Below are positions 26,992 to 34,899 of a stretch of 64,000 nt of DNA, piece by piece. The DNA is from DASYCK01 sp036500205. Lineage in GTDB: Bacteria > Myxococcota_A > Polyangia > Fen-1088. The translations under genes were made by a program, and so were the position numbers. The stretch is from assembly GCA_036500205.1 (NCBI GenBank), contig DASYCK010000108.1:1-64000 (forward strand). The letters run 5' to 3'. Each line of letters begins with the position of its first letter. Position 1 is the first letter of the stretch. The notes under the pieces were generated by a model, which had not been told where the DNA came from, did not search any database, and saw only the letters and a program-made list of their open reading frames with translations.

Positions 26992-27227
26992 CGGACGCGG
27001 TCGGGTTCGAGACCGCCCGCCGCAGCATCGTCAAGTCGCTGTCCTGGCGTGTCCTGGCTGCGATGATCACCGGCACGGTCGTCTTCTTCATGACCCACGA
27101 GCTCCGCTTCGCGGCGGAGATCGGGCTCATCGACACGCTGGTGAAGCTGCTGATCTACTTCCTGCACGAGCGTCTGTGGAACAAGATTGACTACGGGCGC
27201 GTGAAGGCGCCCGACTATCAAGTGTGA
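26988..27227 (+). CDS. DUF2061 small membrane protein
   Basis: 79 residues with two likely membrane helices (WRVLAAMITGTVVFFMTH and LIDTLVKLLIYFLHERLW). The start SIVKSLSWR and the end HERLWNKIDYGR are the DUF2061 signature. Members often lie near or fused to sulfur-assimilation proteins, in line with its four-base overlap with cysK. It probably aids sulfur metabolism at the inner membrane, but no activity is known. Confidence 0.85.
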   Translation: MTDAVGFETARRSIVKSLSWRVLAAMITGTVVFFMTHELRFAAEIGLIDTLVKLLIYFLHERLWNKIDYGRVKAPDYQV

Positions 27228-27248
27228 GGCGGTCGCGCCGCCGCGAGG

Positions 27249-27743
27249 TCAGAACGTCCAGAAGGCGCCCAGGCGGCCTTCGATGATCTGCACCGTCTGG
27301 GTGCTGCCACCGGCCTTGACGAAGGTGGGAAGGTAACCGGCCTCGGCGAAGAGCCCCAGCCCGATGAAGGGGAGCCCGATCTTGATGCCGGCCGCGCCGC
27401 CCACGGCGTAGTTGAAGGGGCGGTGCAGGAAGTTCTCCATGGCGAAGATGGCGCGGACGTAGACGGGGATGATCGGCGGGTACAGCCCGATCATCGGGCG
27501 AAGCTGCAGATCGAACTTGCTGTTCTTCACGTCGCCGAGCGCGCCGACAAGACCGAGCTGCGCGCGCAGCAGGCCCAGGAACTCGTAACCGGGGGCGGCC
27601 ATGACGTTGGTCGGCTCCCAGGCTCGAGGCGCGGTGACCTGCCCGCCCTTTCCGAGCGAACCTTCGATGACCCAACCTGCGTGGGCCTTGGCCGCGCCGC
27701 ACAGGGACGCCGTGAACACAACGATTGCTAGCAGCTTACGCAT
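27249..27743 (-). CDS. Small exported outer-membrane-type protein
   Basis: 164 residues with a signal peptide (about 1-22, cut after AHA) and alternating hydrophobic strands ending in Phe (LGAFWTF), as expected for an outer-membrane beta-barrel. No family recognised. It is convergent with the cysK-DUF2061 unit and divergent from the gene at 27922. Confidence 0.55.
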   Translation of the reverse strand: MRKLLAIVVFTASLCGAAKAHAGWVIEGSLGKGGQVTAPRAWEPTNVMAAPGYEFLGLLRAQLGLVGALGDVKNSKFDLQLRPMIGLYPPIIPVYVRAIFAMENFLHRPFNYAVGGAAGIKIGLPFIGLGLFAEAGYLPTFVKAGGSTQTVQIIEGRLGAFWTF

Positions 27744-27921
27744 GGGGATTCCTTAGGTGAGGGTTGGCCCCGAGGATAGACGGGGTCGGCTCGACTGCGC
27801 AAATGATCGCATGACCGGCGGCCCGCGCTGTGCGACGGGCCGCACGTGCGCTTGGTCCGAGCCACGCGTCTCGTCTCGTGTCATAGTTGCGAGCGAGCGT
27901 TGGATTGCTCATGAGGATGCG

Positions 27922-28563
27922 ATGCGACGTGCAGCCCCTGCAATTGTCCTCGGTCTGACGGCATGTGTGATCGGTGTCGCCCTGCCCGCGCGGGCGGAAG
28001 CGGCGCTGCCCCCTCCTCCACCCGGGCCACCGGTGATCGCGAGCGGTCCGGCAATATCTCCCCCGCCCAGCGCCTTCGAGGTCGGCATCGACGGCTTCGG
28101 CATGGGGATCGCGGCCGGGCTCGCCGGCGGCTATCTGGTGGCGCGCGAGAACGGTCTGCACGAGAGCGACTGGCGCCCGCTGGTGGCAGGCATGGGGATC
28201 GGCGCGCTGGCGGGCGGCGCCATGGGGCTGACGTTCGGGCTGGTCGACAACGACTCGGCCTCGCAGGGGCGCGGCTACTTGATCATGCGCGAGATGGGGC
28301 GCGGCGGACAGTTCGGCCTGCTCGCAGGCGGCATCATCGGCGGCCTGGCCGCGCTCGACACCAACCACCCGGAGAACATCCTGTTCGGCGCCGCCATCGG
28401 CACGCTGGTGGGCACGGGCGCCGGCTTGCTGGTGGGCAGCCTGGAACGGAACCCCTGGGCGCCGGTCCGGACCGGTCCCGTGGCGATGCAGCTCAGCGTG
28501 GCGCCGTGCAAGACGGCGCGCGGCGACCTGTCGTGGGGGCCGGCCGTGCTGGGTCGATTCTGA
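27922..28563 (+). CDS. Exported glycine-zipper-like hypothetical protein
   Basis: 213 residues from ATG 27922 with GAGGA upstream. A signal peptide (1-25) and a short Pro-rich linker precede several Gly/Ala-rich hydrophobic segments with regular GxxxG spacing (GMGIAAGLAGGYLVA, GMGIGALAGGAMG, GLLAGGIIGG, GTLVGTGAGLLVG). This suggests membrane insertion or oligomer formation in the envelope. No family assigned. Confidence 0.55.
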   Translation: MRRAAPAIVLGLTACVIGVALPARAEAALPPPPPGPPVIASGPAISPPPSAFEVGIDGFGMGIAAGLAGGYLVARENGLHESDWRPLVAGMGIGALAGGAMGLTFGLVDNDSASQGRGYLIMREMGRGGQFGLLAGGIIGGLAALDTNHPENILFGAAIGTLVGTGAGLLVGSLERNPWAPVRTGPVAMQLSVAPCKTARGDLSWGPAVLGRF

Positions 28564-28577
28564 CGAGCACGCTCTTG

Positions 28578-28587
28578 GCCACGCGTG
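28578..28587. promoter_or_regulatory. Palindrome upstream of higA-like gene
   Basis: CCACGCGTGG is a perfect 10-base palindrome between the previous gene and the antitoxin start. Antitoxins usually bind such sites to control themselves, so this is a candidate operator. It may also be chance. Confidence 0.3.
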
Positions 28588-28620
28588 GTAGTACCGCTTG
28601 TGGGGGCAGTACAGGACGAG

Positions 28621-28917
28621 ATGAACATGATGATTCCTGAGAATCGGGCAACGACGCACCCAGGAGAGATGCTGCTCGAGGAGTTCCTATGGCCCATGGA
28701 GATCCCGCAGACGAAGTTCGCCGAGAAGCTCGGTATTTCTGTGCGGCGGGTGAACGCGATCATCACCCGCAAGCGCGGAATCACCGCCGAGACTGCCTGG
28801 TTGTTCTCGGACGCGCTGGGGACGAGCCCGCAGTTCTGGATGAATCTGCAGACGATGTATGACCTGACGAAGGCCCGTCCGGAGAAGCACGTCAAGCGGA
28901 TCGTGGCGGCGGGCTGA
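28621..28917 (+). CDS. HigA/VapI-family antitoxin-type regulator
   Basis: 98 residues from ATG 28621 with AGGACGAG just upstream. The sequence HPGEMLLEEFLWPMEIPQTKFAEKLGISVRRVNAIITRKRGIT is the HigA-type Xre helix-turn-helix, followed by the usual SPQFWMNLQTMYDL segment. HigA binds DNA and neutralises the HigB mRNA-cleaving toxin. No HigB reading frame precedes or follows it, so this is an orphan copy. A perfect palindrome CCACGCGTGG lies about 35 bases upstream and could be its operator. Confidence 0.88.
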   Translation: MNMMIPENRATTHPGEMLLEEFLWPMEIPQTKFAEKLGISVRRVNAIITRKRGITAETAWLFSDALGTSPQFWMNLQTMYDLTKARPEKHVKRIVAAG

Positions 28918-28931
28918 GCACTCGGGGTATT

Positions 28932-28955
28932 CCGATGGCCGTGAAATGGCATCGG
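28932..28955 (+). terminator. Hairpin after the antitoxin gene
   Basis: CCGATGGCC pairs with GGC-ATCGG across a seven-base loop with one bulged G. It lies 15 bases after the antitoxin stop. The following bases are C/T-rich rather than a clear T run, so it is a moderate terminator candidate. Confidence 0.45.
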
Positions 28956-29010
28956 TCCCCTCTCGACGAAGGAAGGCTAGCCGGCGTAACTTAGCGTCCT
29001 CGTTCCGATC

Positions 29011-29084
29011 GGCCCCGTAGCTCAGGTGGATAGAGCGCCGGTTTCCTAAACCGTAGGTCGCCTGTTCGAATCAGGCCGGGGTCA
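29011..29084 (+). tRNA. tRNA-Arg (anticodon CCT)
   Basis: A 74-base cloverleaf: acceptor arm GGCCCCG with CGGGGTC (one G-U pair), D arm TAGCTCAGGTGGATAGAGC, anticodon loop TTCCTAA, and a perfect five-pair T arm around TTCGAAT. The first anticodon-stem pair is a C-U mismatch. Discriminator base is A and CCA is not encoded. It reads AGG codons. Its 3' end is only one base from the convergent stop codon of the AI-2E transporter gene. Confidence 0.93.
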
Positions 29085-29085
29085 C

Positions 29086-30528
29086 TCAAAGAGTCGTCGG
29101 AGCAGTCGCGATGACGGCATCGATCGGCCGGGGCCGTCGGCGGCGGAAGTACTTGAACATCGTCTGGATGATCGAGGCGACGGGGACGGCGAACAGGGCG
29201 CCCACCAGGCCGTAGCTGTGCTCGCCCGCGATCAGCGAGAAGATGACCAGGACGGGATGGATCTTGGCGGCGTTGCCCATGATCTTGGGGTTGAGGAAGT
29301 TCGCCTCGAGCTGGTGGATGCCGATGATCCACAGCAGCACCTTGAGGCCCCGGAAGACGTCGAAGCCGCCCGAGGCGACGAGCGCGATCGTCACGATGGG
29401 GACGGACGACAGCACCGAGCCGAAGATGGGGATGAGGCTCATGGCGCTGGCCACGCCCGCCAGCAGCAGCGGATACTTCACCTTGAACAGCAGCAGGCCC
29501 ACGTAGGTCAGCGCGCCGTTGATGAGGCAGATGACGAGCTGTCCGCGAATGACCCCCGAGAGCCCCTGATCGATGCCCACCACGATGCGGTCGTAGTCGG
29601 TCTGGTACTGGGCCGGCACGAGCGAGCGGAGAAAAGCCCGGATGCGGACCATGTCGATGAGGATGAAGGCGGCGACCATCAGCACCAGCACCAGACGGGC
29701 GATGCCCGTCACCACGCCGGTGACGAACTTCTGCCCCCACTCGAGGGCGCGTCGGGTCTCCCCCTCCGTCGACTTCATCCGCTCGCCGATCCAGTGCTTG
29801 ATCGAGCGTTCCCACTTGCCCACGCCGCCGCCTTCGTTCGATTCAGCCCGGGCCGGGCTTATCACGTAACCGCCGTTGGGGGCCGGCTGGACCTCGAAGC
29901 GGAGGGACTGCAGATCGATGCGCATCTTCCCGTCGGGCATCGGCTCGACGATCAGGCCACGGTCGTGGTGACGTTCGCGCCCCGGGCGATCGGGGTGCTC
30001 GGCCGGGCCCATGACGTCCTGGGCTTCAGGAGCCGGCGGCTCGGGCGTGTTGTCGTCGGCGTCCGCGTCGTCGGCGCTCGGCTCGGACGTGGTGAAGCGC
30101 TGGTCGATCCAGGCCCCCGCCTTGGGGACCCACTCGCGGTTCACGCGCGCGATCAGCCGCGGCGTCTCGCGGAACATGCGGGCGAAGTCGCCCGACAGGC
30201 GCGGGATGAAATAGCCAATGAAGATCGCCAGGACCGCGATGATGTTGATGTACAGGATGATGACGGCCAGACCGCGCGGAAACGGCTTGCCGCGAATCTT
30301 CACGCGTTCGAAGCGGTCGACCACCGGCGCCAGGATGTAGGCGACGAGGATGGCGAAGAGGAACGGCAGCGCCACCTCGCGAAAGGTGTAGACGACGAAG
30401 ATGCAGAACAGCGCGAAGCCCCACAGCTTCGCGAAGCGTCGCAGCCAGGCCAGCGTGCGCGAACGGGGCGGCGGCAGCGCGGGCGGAACATCTATGGGCG
30501 GCGTCACCGACCGGACCTCCTCGGACAT
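29086..30528 (-). CDS. AI-2E family transporter (PF01594)
   Basis: 480 residues with about eight membrane segments. The first group (residues 32-120) includes FALFCIFVVYTFREVALPFLFA; a large charged, Asp/Pro-rich insert (about 160-265) follows; the C-terminal part carries the family core (IDQGLSGVIRGQLVICLING, LIPIFGSVLSS, NFLNPKIMGNAAKIHP). Family members are inner-membrane transporters of varied substrates; autoinducer-2 export is proven for few. The acidic soluble insert is longer than usual. Standalone gene. Confidence 0.85.
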   Translation of the reverse strand: MSEEVRSVTPPIDVPPALPPPRSRTLAWLRRFAKLWGFALFCIFVVYTFREVALPFLFAILVAYILAPVVDRFERVKIRGKPFPRGLAVIILYINIIAVLAIFIGYFIPRLSGDFARMFRETPRLIARVNREWVPKAGAWIDQRFTTSEPSADDADADDNTPEPPAPEAQDVMGPAEHPDRPGRERHHDRGLIVEPMPDGKMRIDLQSLRFEVQPAPNGGYVISPARAESNEGGGVGKWERSIKHWIGERMKSTEGETRRALEWGQKFVTGVVTGIARLVLVLMVAAFILIDMVRIRAFLRSLVPAQYQTDYDRIVVGIDQGLSGVIRGQLVICLINGALTYVGLLLFKVKYPLLLAGVASAMSLIPIFGSVLSSVPIVTIALVASGGFDVFRGLKVLLWIIGIHQLEANFLNPKIMGNAAKIHPVLVIFSLIAGEHSYGLVGALFAVPVASIIQTMFKYFRRRRPRPIDAVIATAPTTL

Positions 30529-30853
30529 GGGTCAAGTAGATTGCACGCTGGGGGGGATCTGTCCAGGTGAGGTCTCGGGGAGGAGGGTGGTGGACGAGGG
30601 AGTCTGCGCCCGCGCGAAGGTCGCCCGCCGCCCTCACCCGCCGACCTGCGGTCGGCGACCTCTCCCATGCTGGGAGAGGTGAAGAGGGCGCCGTCGGTCT
30701 TCGGGCTTTCGTCTCGGGTCGTCAAAATGGAAAACGCCCGCTGCCTTCGTCTGCCGTCCACGTGGGCGTCAGAGCGAGCGCAGCGAGCGTGTCCAAGGAT
30801 GCCGGAGGCGCCGGCTTGGCCCGCGCCGGCGTCGACCCCAAAAGAGGGGGTCA
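30529..30853. other. Intergenic region with REP-like element
   Basis: No gene is supported here. It holds the promoter region of the AI-2E gene on its left side and the REP-like double hairpin at 30631-30680. The rest is GC-rich with no recognised feature. Confidence 0.6.
30631..30680 (+). repeat. REP-like double hairpin, copy 1
   Basis: CCCTCACCC is followed by two hairpins: CGCCGACC/GGTCGGCG with a TGC loop (30639-30657), then ACCTCTCCCA/TGGGAGAGGT with a TGC loop (30658-30680). The same order and lead sequence occur inverted at 54135-54180, which marks a dispersed repeat family. Confidence 0.75.
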
Positions 30854-30880
30854 CATAGGGGGGACGAAGTCCCCCCTATG
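30854..30880 (-). terminator. Perfect palindrome after rpsA
   Basis: Twelve-base arms, CATAGGGGGGAC and GTCCCCCCTATG, flank a GAA loop, five bases beyond the rpsA stop. No uniform T run follows on the rpsA strand, so it may act as a terminator, an mRNA 3' stabiliser, or be a member of the short-loop palindrome family seen at 53950-54075. Confidence 0.6.
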
Positions 30881-30885
30881 CCCGA

Positions 30886-32631
30886 CTACTCTTTCTTGGT
30901 CTTGGTCGACAGAGCCGCGAGCTTGTCGCGCATGACGTCGCCCAACGTTGCCGTGGGGGCGCCGCCGGAGAAGCCCTGGGCGTCCGCCATCGCATCGGCG
31001 CGCGAGGCGCCGCGGAACGACAGACCGATCTTTCGCTCGGCGGTGTCGATGTTGATGATCTCGGCCTTCAGGATCTCGCCGACCTGCACGAACTGCTTGG
31101 GATCCTCCACGCGATCCTCCGAGAACTCGGAGACGTGGATGAGGCCCTCGACGCCCTTCTCGATCTCGACGAAGGCGCCGAAGTCGAGGACCTTGATGAC
31201 CTTCGCGTCGACGATCTTGCCGATCGGGTAGTCGTAGGGGATGCGATCCCATGGATCGGCGACCAGCTGCTTGATACCCAGCGACACCTTGGGCTTCTCG
31301 CCGTCGAAGTCGATGTTCAACACGACGGACTCGACCTCGTCGCCCTTCTGGAACAGCTCCGACGGGTGCTTGACCCGCTGGGTCCACGACAGATCGGACA
31401 CGTGCACGAGGCCGTCGATGCCCTCTTCGATCTCGACGAAGATGCCGAAGTCGGCGATGTTGCGGACGATACCCTTCACCACGGTTCCCGGCGGGTACTT
31501 GTCTTTCAATGAAGCGAACGGGTTCGGCTCGAGCTGCTTCATGCCCAGGCTGATCCGGTTCTGGCGGGGATCGATGTCGAGGACGACCGCCTCGACGGCG
31601 TCACCCACGGCCACCATCTTGGACGGGTGCTTCACGCGACGGGTCCACGACATCTCGGAGATGTGGACGAGGCCCTCGATGCCCTGCTCGAGCTCGATGA
31701 ACGCGCCGTAGTCCTTCAGCGAGACGACCTTGCCGCGAACGACCGTTCCCGGCGGGTACTTCTCGGCGGCGTGGGTCCACGGATCCTCGCTGATCTGCTT
31801 CAGGCCCAGGCTGACCCGCTCGGTCTCGACGTTGAACTTCAACACCTTGACGCGCACGTGGTCGCCCACCTGGAACAGCTCCGAGGGGTGCGTGACGCGG
31901 CCCCAGGACATGTCGGTGATATGCAGCAGGCCGTCGATGCCGCCCAGGTCGATGAAGGCGCCGTACTCGGTGAGGTTCTTGACGATACCCTCGACGATCT
32001 GGCCTTCCTTCAGCTTCTCGAGCGTCATGCCCTTCAGCTCGGCGCGCTCCTTCTCGAGGAGGACGCGGCGGGACAGCACGATGTTGCCGCGCTTCTTGTT
32101 GAACTTGATGACCTTGAAGCGGTGGGACTTGCCGATGAAGGCGTCCAGGTTGCGCACGGGGCGCAGGTCGACCTGCGAGCCCGGCAAGAAGGCCTTCACG
32201 CCGCCGCGAATGGTGACCGACAGGCCCCCCTTCACGCGCGCGCTGATGGTTCCTTCGATCAGCTCGTCGCGCTCGCAAGCGCCCGAGATCTCGTCCCACA
32301 CCTTGAGACGGTCGGCCTTCTCCTTCGAGAGGACGCACAACCCGTTCTCGTCTTCGCGGGTCTCCAGGAAGACGTCGATCTCGTCGCCTTCCTTGACGCT
32401 GACGCCGCCCTCGGCGTGGCTGAACTCGTAAAGCGGGATCGTTCCCTCGGACTTGTAGCCAATATCGACGACGACGTGATCCTTGCCGACGTGAATGACC
32501 TTGCCCTTGACGATGTCCCCTTCCTTGAAGGTATCGTTCTTGAGGGACTCCTCGAACAGAGCGGCGAAATTCTCTTCAAGAGGATCGGAGCTATCGCTCA
32601 TGTTCATGCCGCTTGTGACAGTGGAAACCAT
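30886..32631 (-). CDS. rpsA: 30S ribosomal protein S1
   Basis: 581 residues from ATG 32631, preceded by GAAAGG. Six S1 (OB-fold) repeats are visible; the last four share strongly conserved starts such as PGTVV(R/K)GKV and phrases GLVHISEMSW, GLVHVSDLSW and GLIHVSEFS. S1 recruits mRNA to the 30S subunit. As in many proteobacteria it lies just downstream of cmk. An in-frame ATG at 32607-32601 would remove about ten residues; the ribosome site favours the longer form. Confidence 0.93.
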   Translation of the reverse strand: MVSTVTSGMNMSDSSDPLEENFAALFEESLKNDTFKEGDIVKGKVIHVGKDHVVVDIGYKSEGTIPLYEFSHAEGGVSVKEGDEIDVFLETREDENGLCVLSKEKADRLKVWDEISGACERDELIEGTISARVKGGLSVTIRGGVKAFLPGSQVDLRPVRNLDAFIGKSHRFKVIKFNKKRGNIVLSRRVLLEKERAELKGMTLEKLKEGQIVEGIVKNLTEYGAFIDLGGIDGLLHITDMSWGRVTHPSELFQVGDHVRVKVLKFNVETERVSLGLKQISEDPWTHAAEKYPPGTVVRGKVVSLKDYGAFIELEQGIEGLVHISEMSWTRRVKHPSKMVAVGDAVEAVVLDIDPRQNRISLGMKQLEPNPFASLKDKYPPGTVVKGIVRNIADFGIFVEIEEGIDGLVHVSDLSWTQRVKHPSELFQKGDEVESVVLNIDFDGEKPKVSLGIKQLVADPWDRIPYDYPIGKIVDAKVIKVLDFGAFVEIEKGVEGLIHVSEFSEDRVEDPKQFVQVGEILKAEIINIDTAERKIGLSFRGASRADAMADAQGFSGGAPTATLGDVMRDKLAALSTKTKKE

Positions 32632-32819
32632 TCGTTGCCTTTCATTACCGTACTGCGAATACGGTCCGCGACCGCGATCGGCCGTGGAGCTGGGGTGTTC
32701 TTCGACGCACCCGACCATCCGGGCGTCCGAAGGCCGCGTAGATAGCGCCGCACTGGGACGAAGTCAAACTCCGAAGCGCTTCGATGTGGCGTCAATCCGG
32801 GGTCGCGAGGGGATGGGGC

Positions 32820-33551
32820 TCACCCCCCCCGACGGCGGACCTCGGACAGCAGCAGGTCGACCACCTGGGCCGGCGTCATGGAATCCGAGTCGACCTGCAG
32901 GGCGTCGTCCGCCTTGCGCAGGGGGGCCACCGCCCGGTTGGTGTCGCGGTCGTCGCGGGTGACGATGTCGTCCAGCACGGCCTGCTCGTCGACCACCCGC
33001 CCCGCTGCCCGCAGCTCGGTGGCGCGCCGGTGGGCGCGCTCCGCCGCCGCCGCAGTCAGGAAGAACTTGGCGCCCGCCTGGGGGAACACCACCGTGCCGA
33101 CGTCCCGCCCCTCCACGACCACCCCGCCCGCCGCCGCCAGCCGACGCTGCAGATCGAGCAGCGCCGCGCGGACTTCGGGCAGCGCCGACACGCGCGAGGC
33201 CCCGTCCGAGATCTCGGGGGCGCGGATCTCGGCCGTCACGTCGTCCGCCCCCAGGTAGACCCGGTTGACGCCCTCCTGAAAACGGAACCGGATGTCGAGG
33301 TCGGCCGCCAGGGCTGCGACGGAGGGGCCGTCTTGCCAGGAGACGCCCCGCCCGCGCGCGGTGAGCGCCAGCGTCCGGTAGATCGCCCCCGTGTCGAGCA
33401 ACGCGTAGCCGAGCCGTTCGGCCAGCAGCTTGGCGGTGGTCGATTTTCCAGCCCCGGCGGGACCATCGATGGTGACGACCAGGCGCTGGGCACCGCTCGT
33501 GGGCGATGATTCGGAAGAAGGCGAAGGAGAAGGAGAAGACGGCGGCGACAT
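32820..33551 (-). CDS. cmk: Cytidylate kinase
   Basis: 243 residues. After a Ser/Pro-rich N-terminal extension of about 22 residues the P-loop DGPAGAGKST is seen, then LLDTGAIYRTLAL, VVEGRDVGTVVFP and the R-D-D-R-D motif near TRDDRDTNR. It phosphorylates CMP and dCMP. The cmk-rpsA order is conserved across many bacteria. The disordered N-terminal extension is unusual; no in-frame ATG exists right before the P-loop. Confidence 0.93.
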   Translation of the reverse strand: MSPPSSPSPSPSSESSPTSGAQRLVVTIDGPAGAGKSTTAKLLAERLGYALLDTGAIYRTLALTARGRGVSWQDGPSVAALAADLDIRFRFQEGVNRVYLGADDVTAEIRAPEISDGASRVSALPEVRAALLDLQRRLAAAGGVVVEGRDVGTVVFPQAGAKFFLTAAAAERAHRRATELRAAGRVVDEQAVLDDIVTRDDRDTNRAVAPLRKADDALQVDSDSMTPAQVVDLLLSEVRRRGG

Positions 33552-33596
33552 CGACCGAGCACCCTAACATCGCGCGCGGCGTGACGCCCGCGGAAC

Positions 33597-34529
33597 GTGA
33601 TACGATCGCGACGCGTGCGAGGGCTAGATCGTGGCCGATCCGGTGTCTGGGGGCGCAGGGTCGCGTTTGCCGGCTTCGTCGTCCTGGCGGCCTGCGGCGG
33701 TGAGCGACGACTGGAACGTTCGTCGCCCGACGATCCGGTGGTGGCGCGGGTCGGCGACGTGCCGATTCGCGCCTCCGACGTGTCCGCGCAGCTGAAGCGA
33801 ACGGGCGGTCGCGACGCCCGCAAGGCGCTGGACGACCGCGTCGTCTTCGAGGTGCTCGCCCAGACCGCCGCGCGAGAAGCCCCCTCCCCGACCGCCGCCG
33901 ACGGCGAGCAGGTGAAGTCGGTCGAGGTGCAGCGGCTGATCGAGCGGGAGGTCGAGCCCCAGCTCACGCGCGCCGCCATTCCCGAGGCGGACGTGCGCGC
34001 GCTGTACGAGCGGGGCAAGCGCCGCTTCGTCCATGGACGCCTGGTGCAGGCAACGGTGGTCTGCCTGTTCACGGGCGCGCGCATGAAAGACGAGCCGCGC
34101 GCCCGGGTCGCGCAGAACGCGAAGCTGCTGGCGGCGTATCTCGACGCTCACCCGCCGCGCACGCCCACCGAGCTCGAAGCGGTGGCCAAGGATGCGGCGT
34201 GGACCGAGCGCAAGGTCAGCGTCACCACCGTCTGGCAGGACGAGGAGCGAGAAGAGCCGTTTCCGCGGGTCGTCGCGTCCGCGGTGGCCCGTCTCCACGA
34301 GCTCGGCGACCGCACCCCGCTGGTGGGCGACGAGACCGGCTACTACCTCGCCATGTACGTCGACGACAAGCCGGCGGAGCGGCTGTCGTTCGCCTCCGTG
34401 GAGGCGACCCTGCGCGACGAGATGTACGAACCCTGGCGCCGACAGCGCTTCCTGCGCCTCAGCATGGACCTCGCCGCCGGCCACGACATCGAGGTCTTCC
34501 CCGAGAACCTGGCGGCCACAAGCCCCTGA
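33597..34529 (+). CDS. SurA/PrsA-like lipoprotein (PPIC-type)
   Basis: 310 residues. A lipobox (LAACG, Cys near 34) shows membrane anchoring. PVVARVGDVPIRASDVSAQL begins a SurA-type N-terminal domain, and the C-terminal half has the length and pattern of a parvulin-like domain, ending YYLAMYVDDKPAERLSF. It probably helps fold exported proteins. The parvulin core is divergent, so isomerase activity is uncertain. GTG 33597 is the assumed start; a downstream GTG is possible. Confidence 0.7.
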   Translation: MIRSRRVRGLDRGRSGVWGRRVAFAGFVVLAACGGERRLERSSPDDPVVARVGDVPIRASDVSAQLKRTGGRDARKALDDRVVFEVLAQTAAREAPSPTAADGEQVKSVEVQRLIEREVEPQLTRAAIPEADVRALYERGKRRFVHGRLVQATVVCLFTGARMKDEPRARVAQNAKLLAAYLDAHPPRTPTELEAVAKDAAWTERKVSVTTVWQDEEREEPFPRVVASAVARLHELGDRTPLVGDETGYYLAMYVDDKPAERLSFASVEATLRDEMYEPWRRQRFLRLSMDLAAGHDIEVFPENLAATSP

Positions 34530-34541
34530 GGGCAGCGGTTT

Positions 34542-34832
34542 TCAGGCTTTACGGAACCGCGAGATGGGCGGCGACGCGAACTCCTTGTCCGGGTGCAGCT
34601 CTTTCGCGCGGATCATCAGCAGGTCTTCGGTCTCGGGATGCTTCGGATCGGGGAGGCAACACTCGACCGGGCAGACGGCCTGACAGGCTTCGTGGTCGTG
34701 GAACCCTACGCACTCGGTGCACAGCTTGGGATCGATGACGTAGATGTCCTCGCCCTCGCTGATCGCCTCGTTGGGGCACTCGGGCTCGCACGCCCCGCAG
34801 TTGATGCATTCCTCTGTGATGTAGGTGGCCAT
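34542..34832 (-). CDS. YfhL-type 2[4Fe-4S] ferredoxin
   Basis: 96 residues. The first cluster motif is CINCGACEPECP; the second is CTECVGFHDHEACQAVCPVECC with an insertion between the first Cys pairs, as is normal for YfhL/Fdx-type ferredoxins. A small electron carrier in the cytoplasm. A TATAGC -10 candidate sits only nine bases before the ATG, so the transcript may be nearly leaderless. Confidence 0.92.
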   Translation of the reverse strand: MATYITEECINCGACEPECPNEAISEGEDIYVIDPKLCTECVGFHDHEACQAVCPVECCLPDPKHPETEDLLMIRAKELHPDKEFASPPISRFRKA

Positions 34833-34840
34833 CGCTCGGC

Positions 34841-34846
34841 GCTATA
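34841..34846 (-). promoter_or_regulatory. -10 promoter element of the ferredoxin gene
   Basis: TATAGC on the minus strand ends nine bases before the ferredoxin ATG (34832), placing the transcript start within a few bases of the codon. No good -35 was found. Confidence 0.35.
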
Positions 34847-34899
34847 TCTCCCATGCTCGGCGGACGTATGCAAACTTTGGGACGGTGCGTTTCCGCCGA

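Noticed and set aside
28564..28620. HigB toxin upstream of the antitoxin
   Set aside because: Only 57 bases separate the two genes and no frame encodes a RelE-like peptide in either strand.
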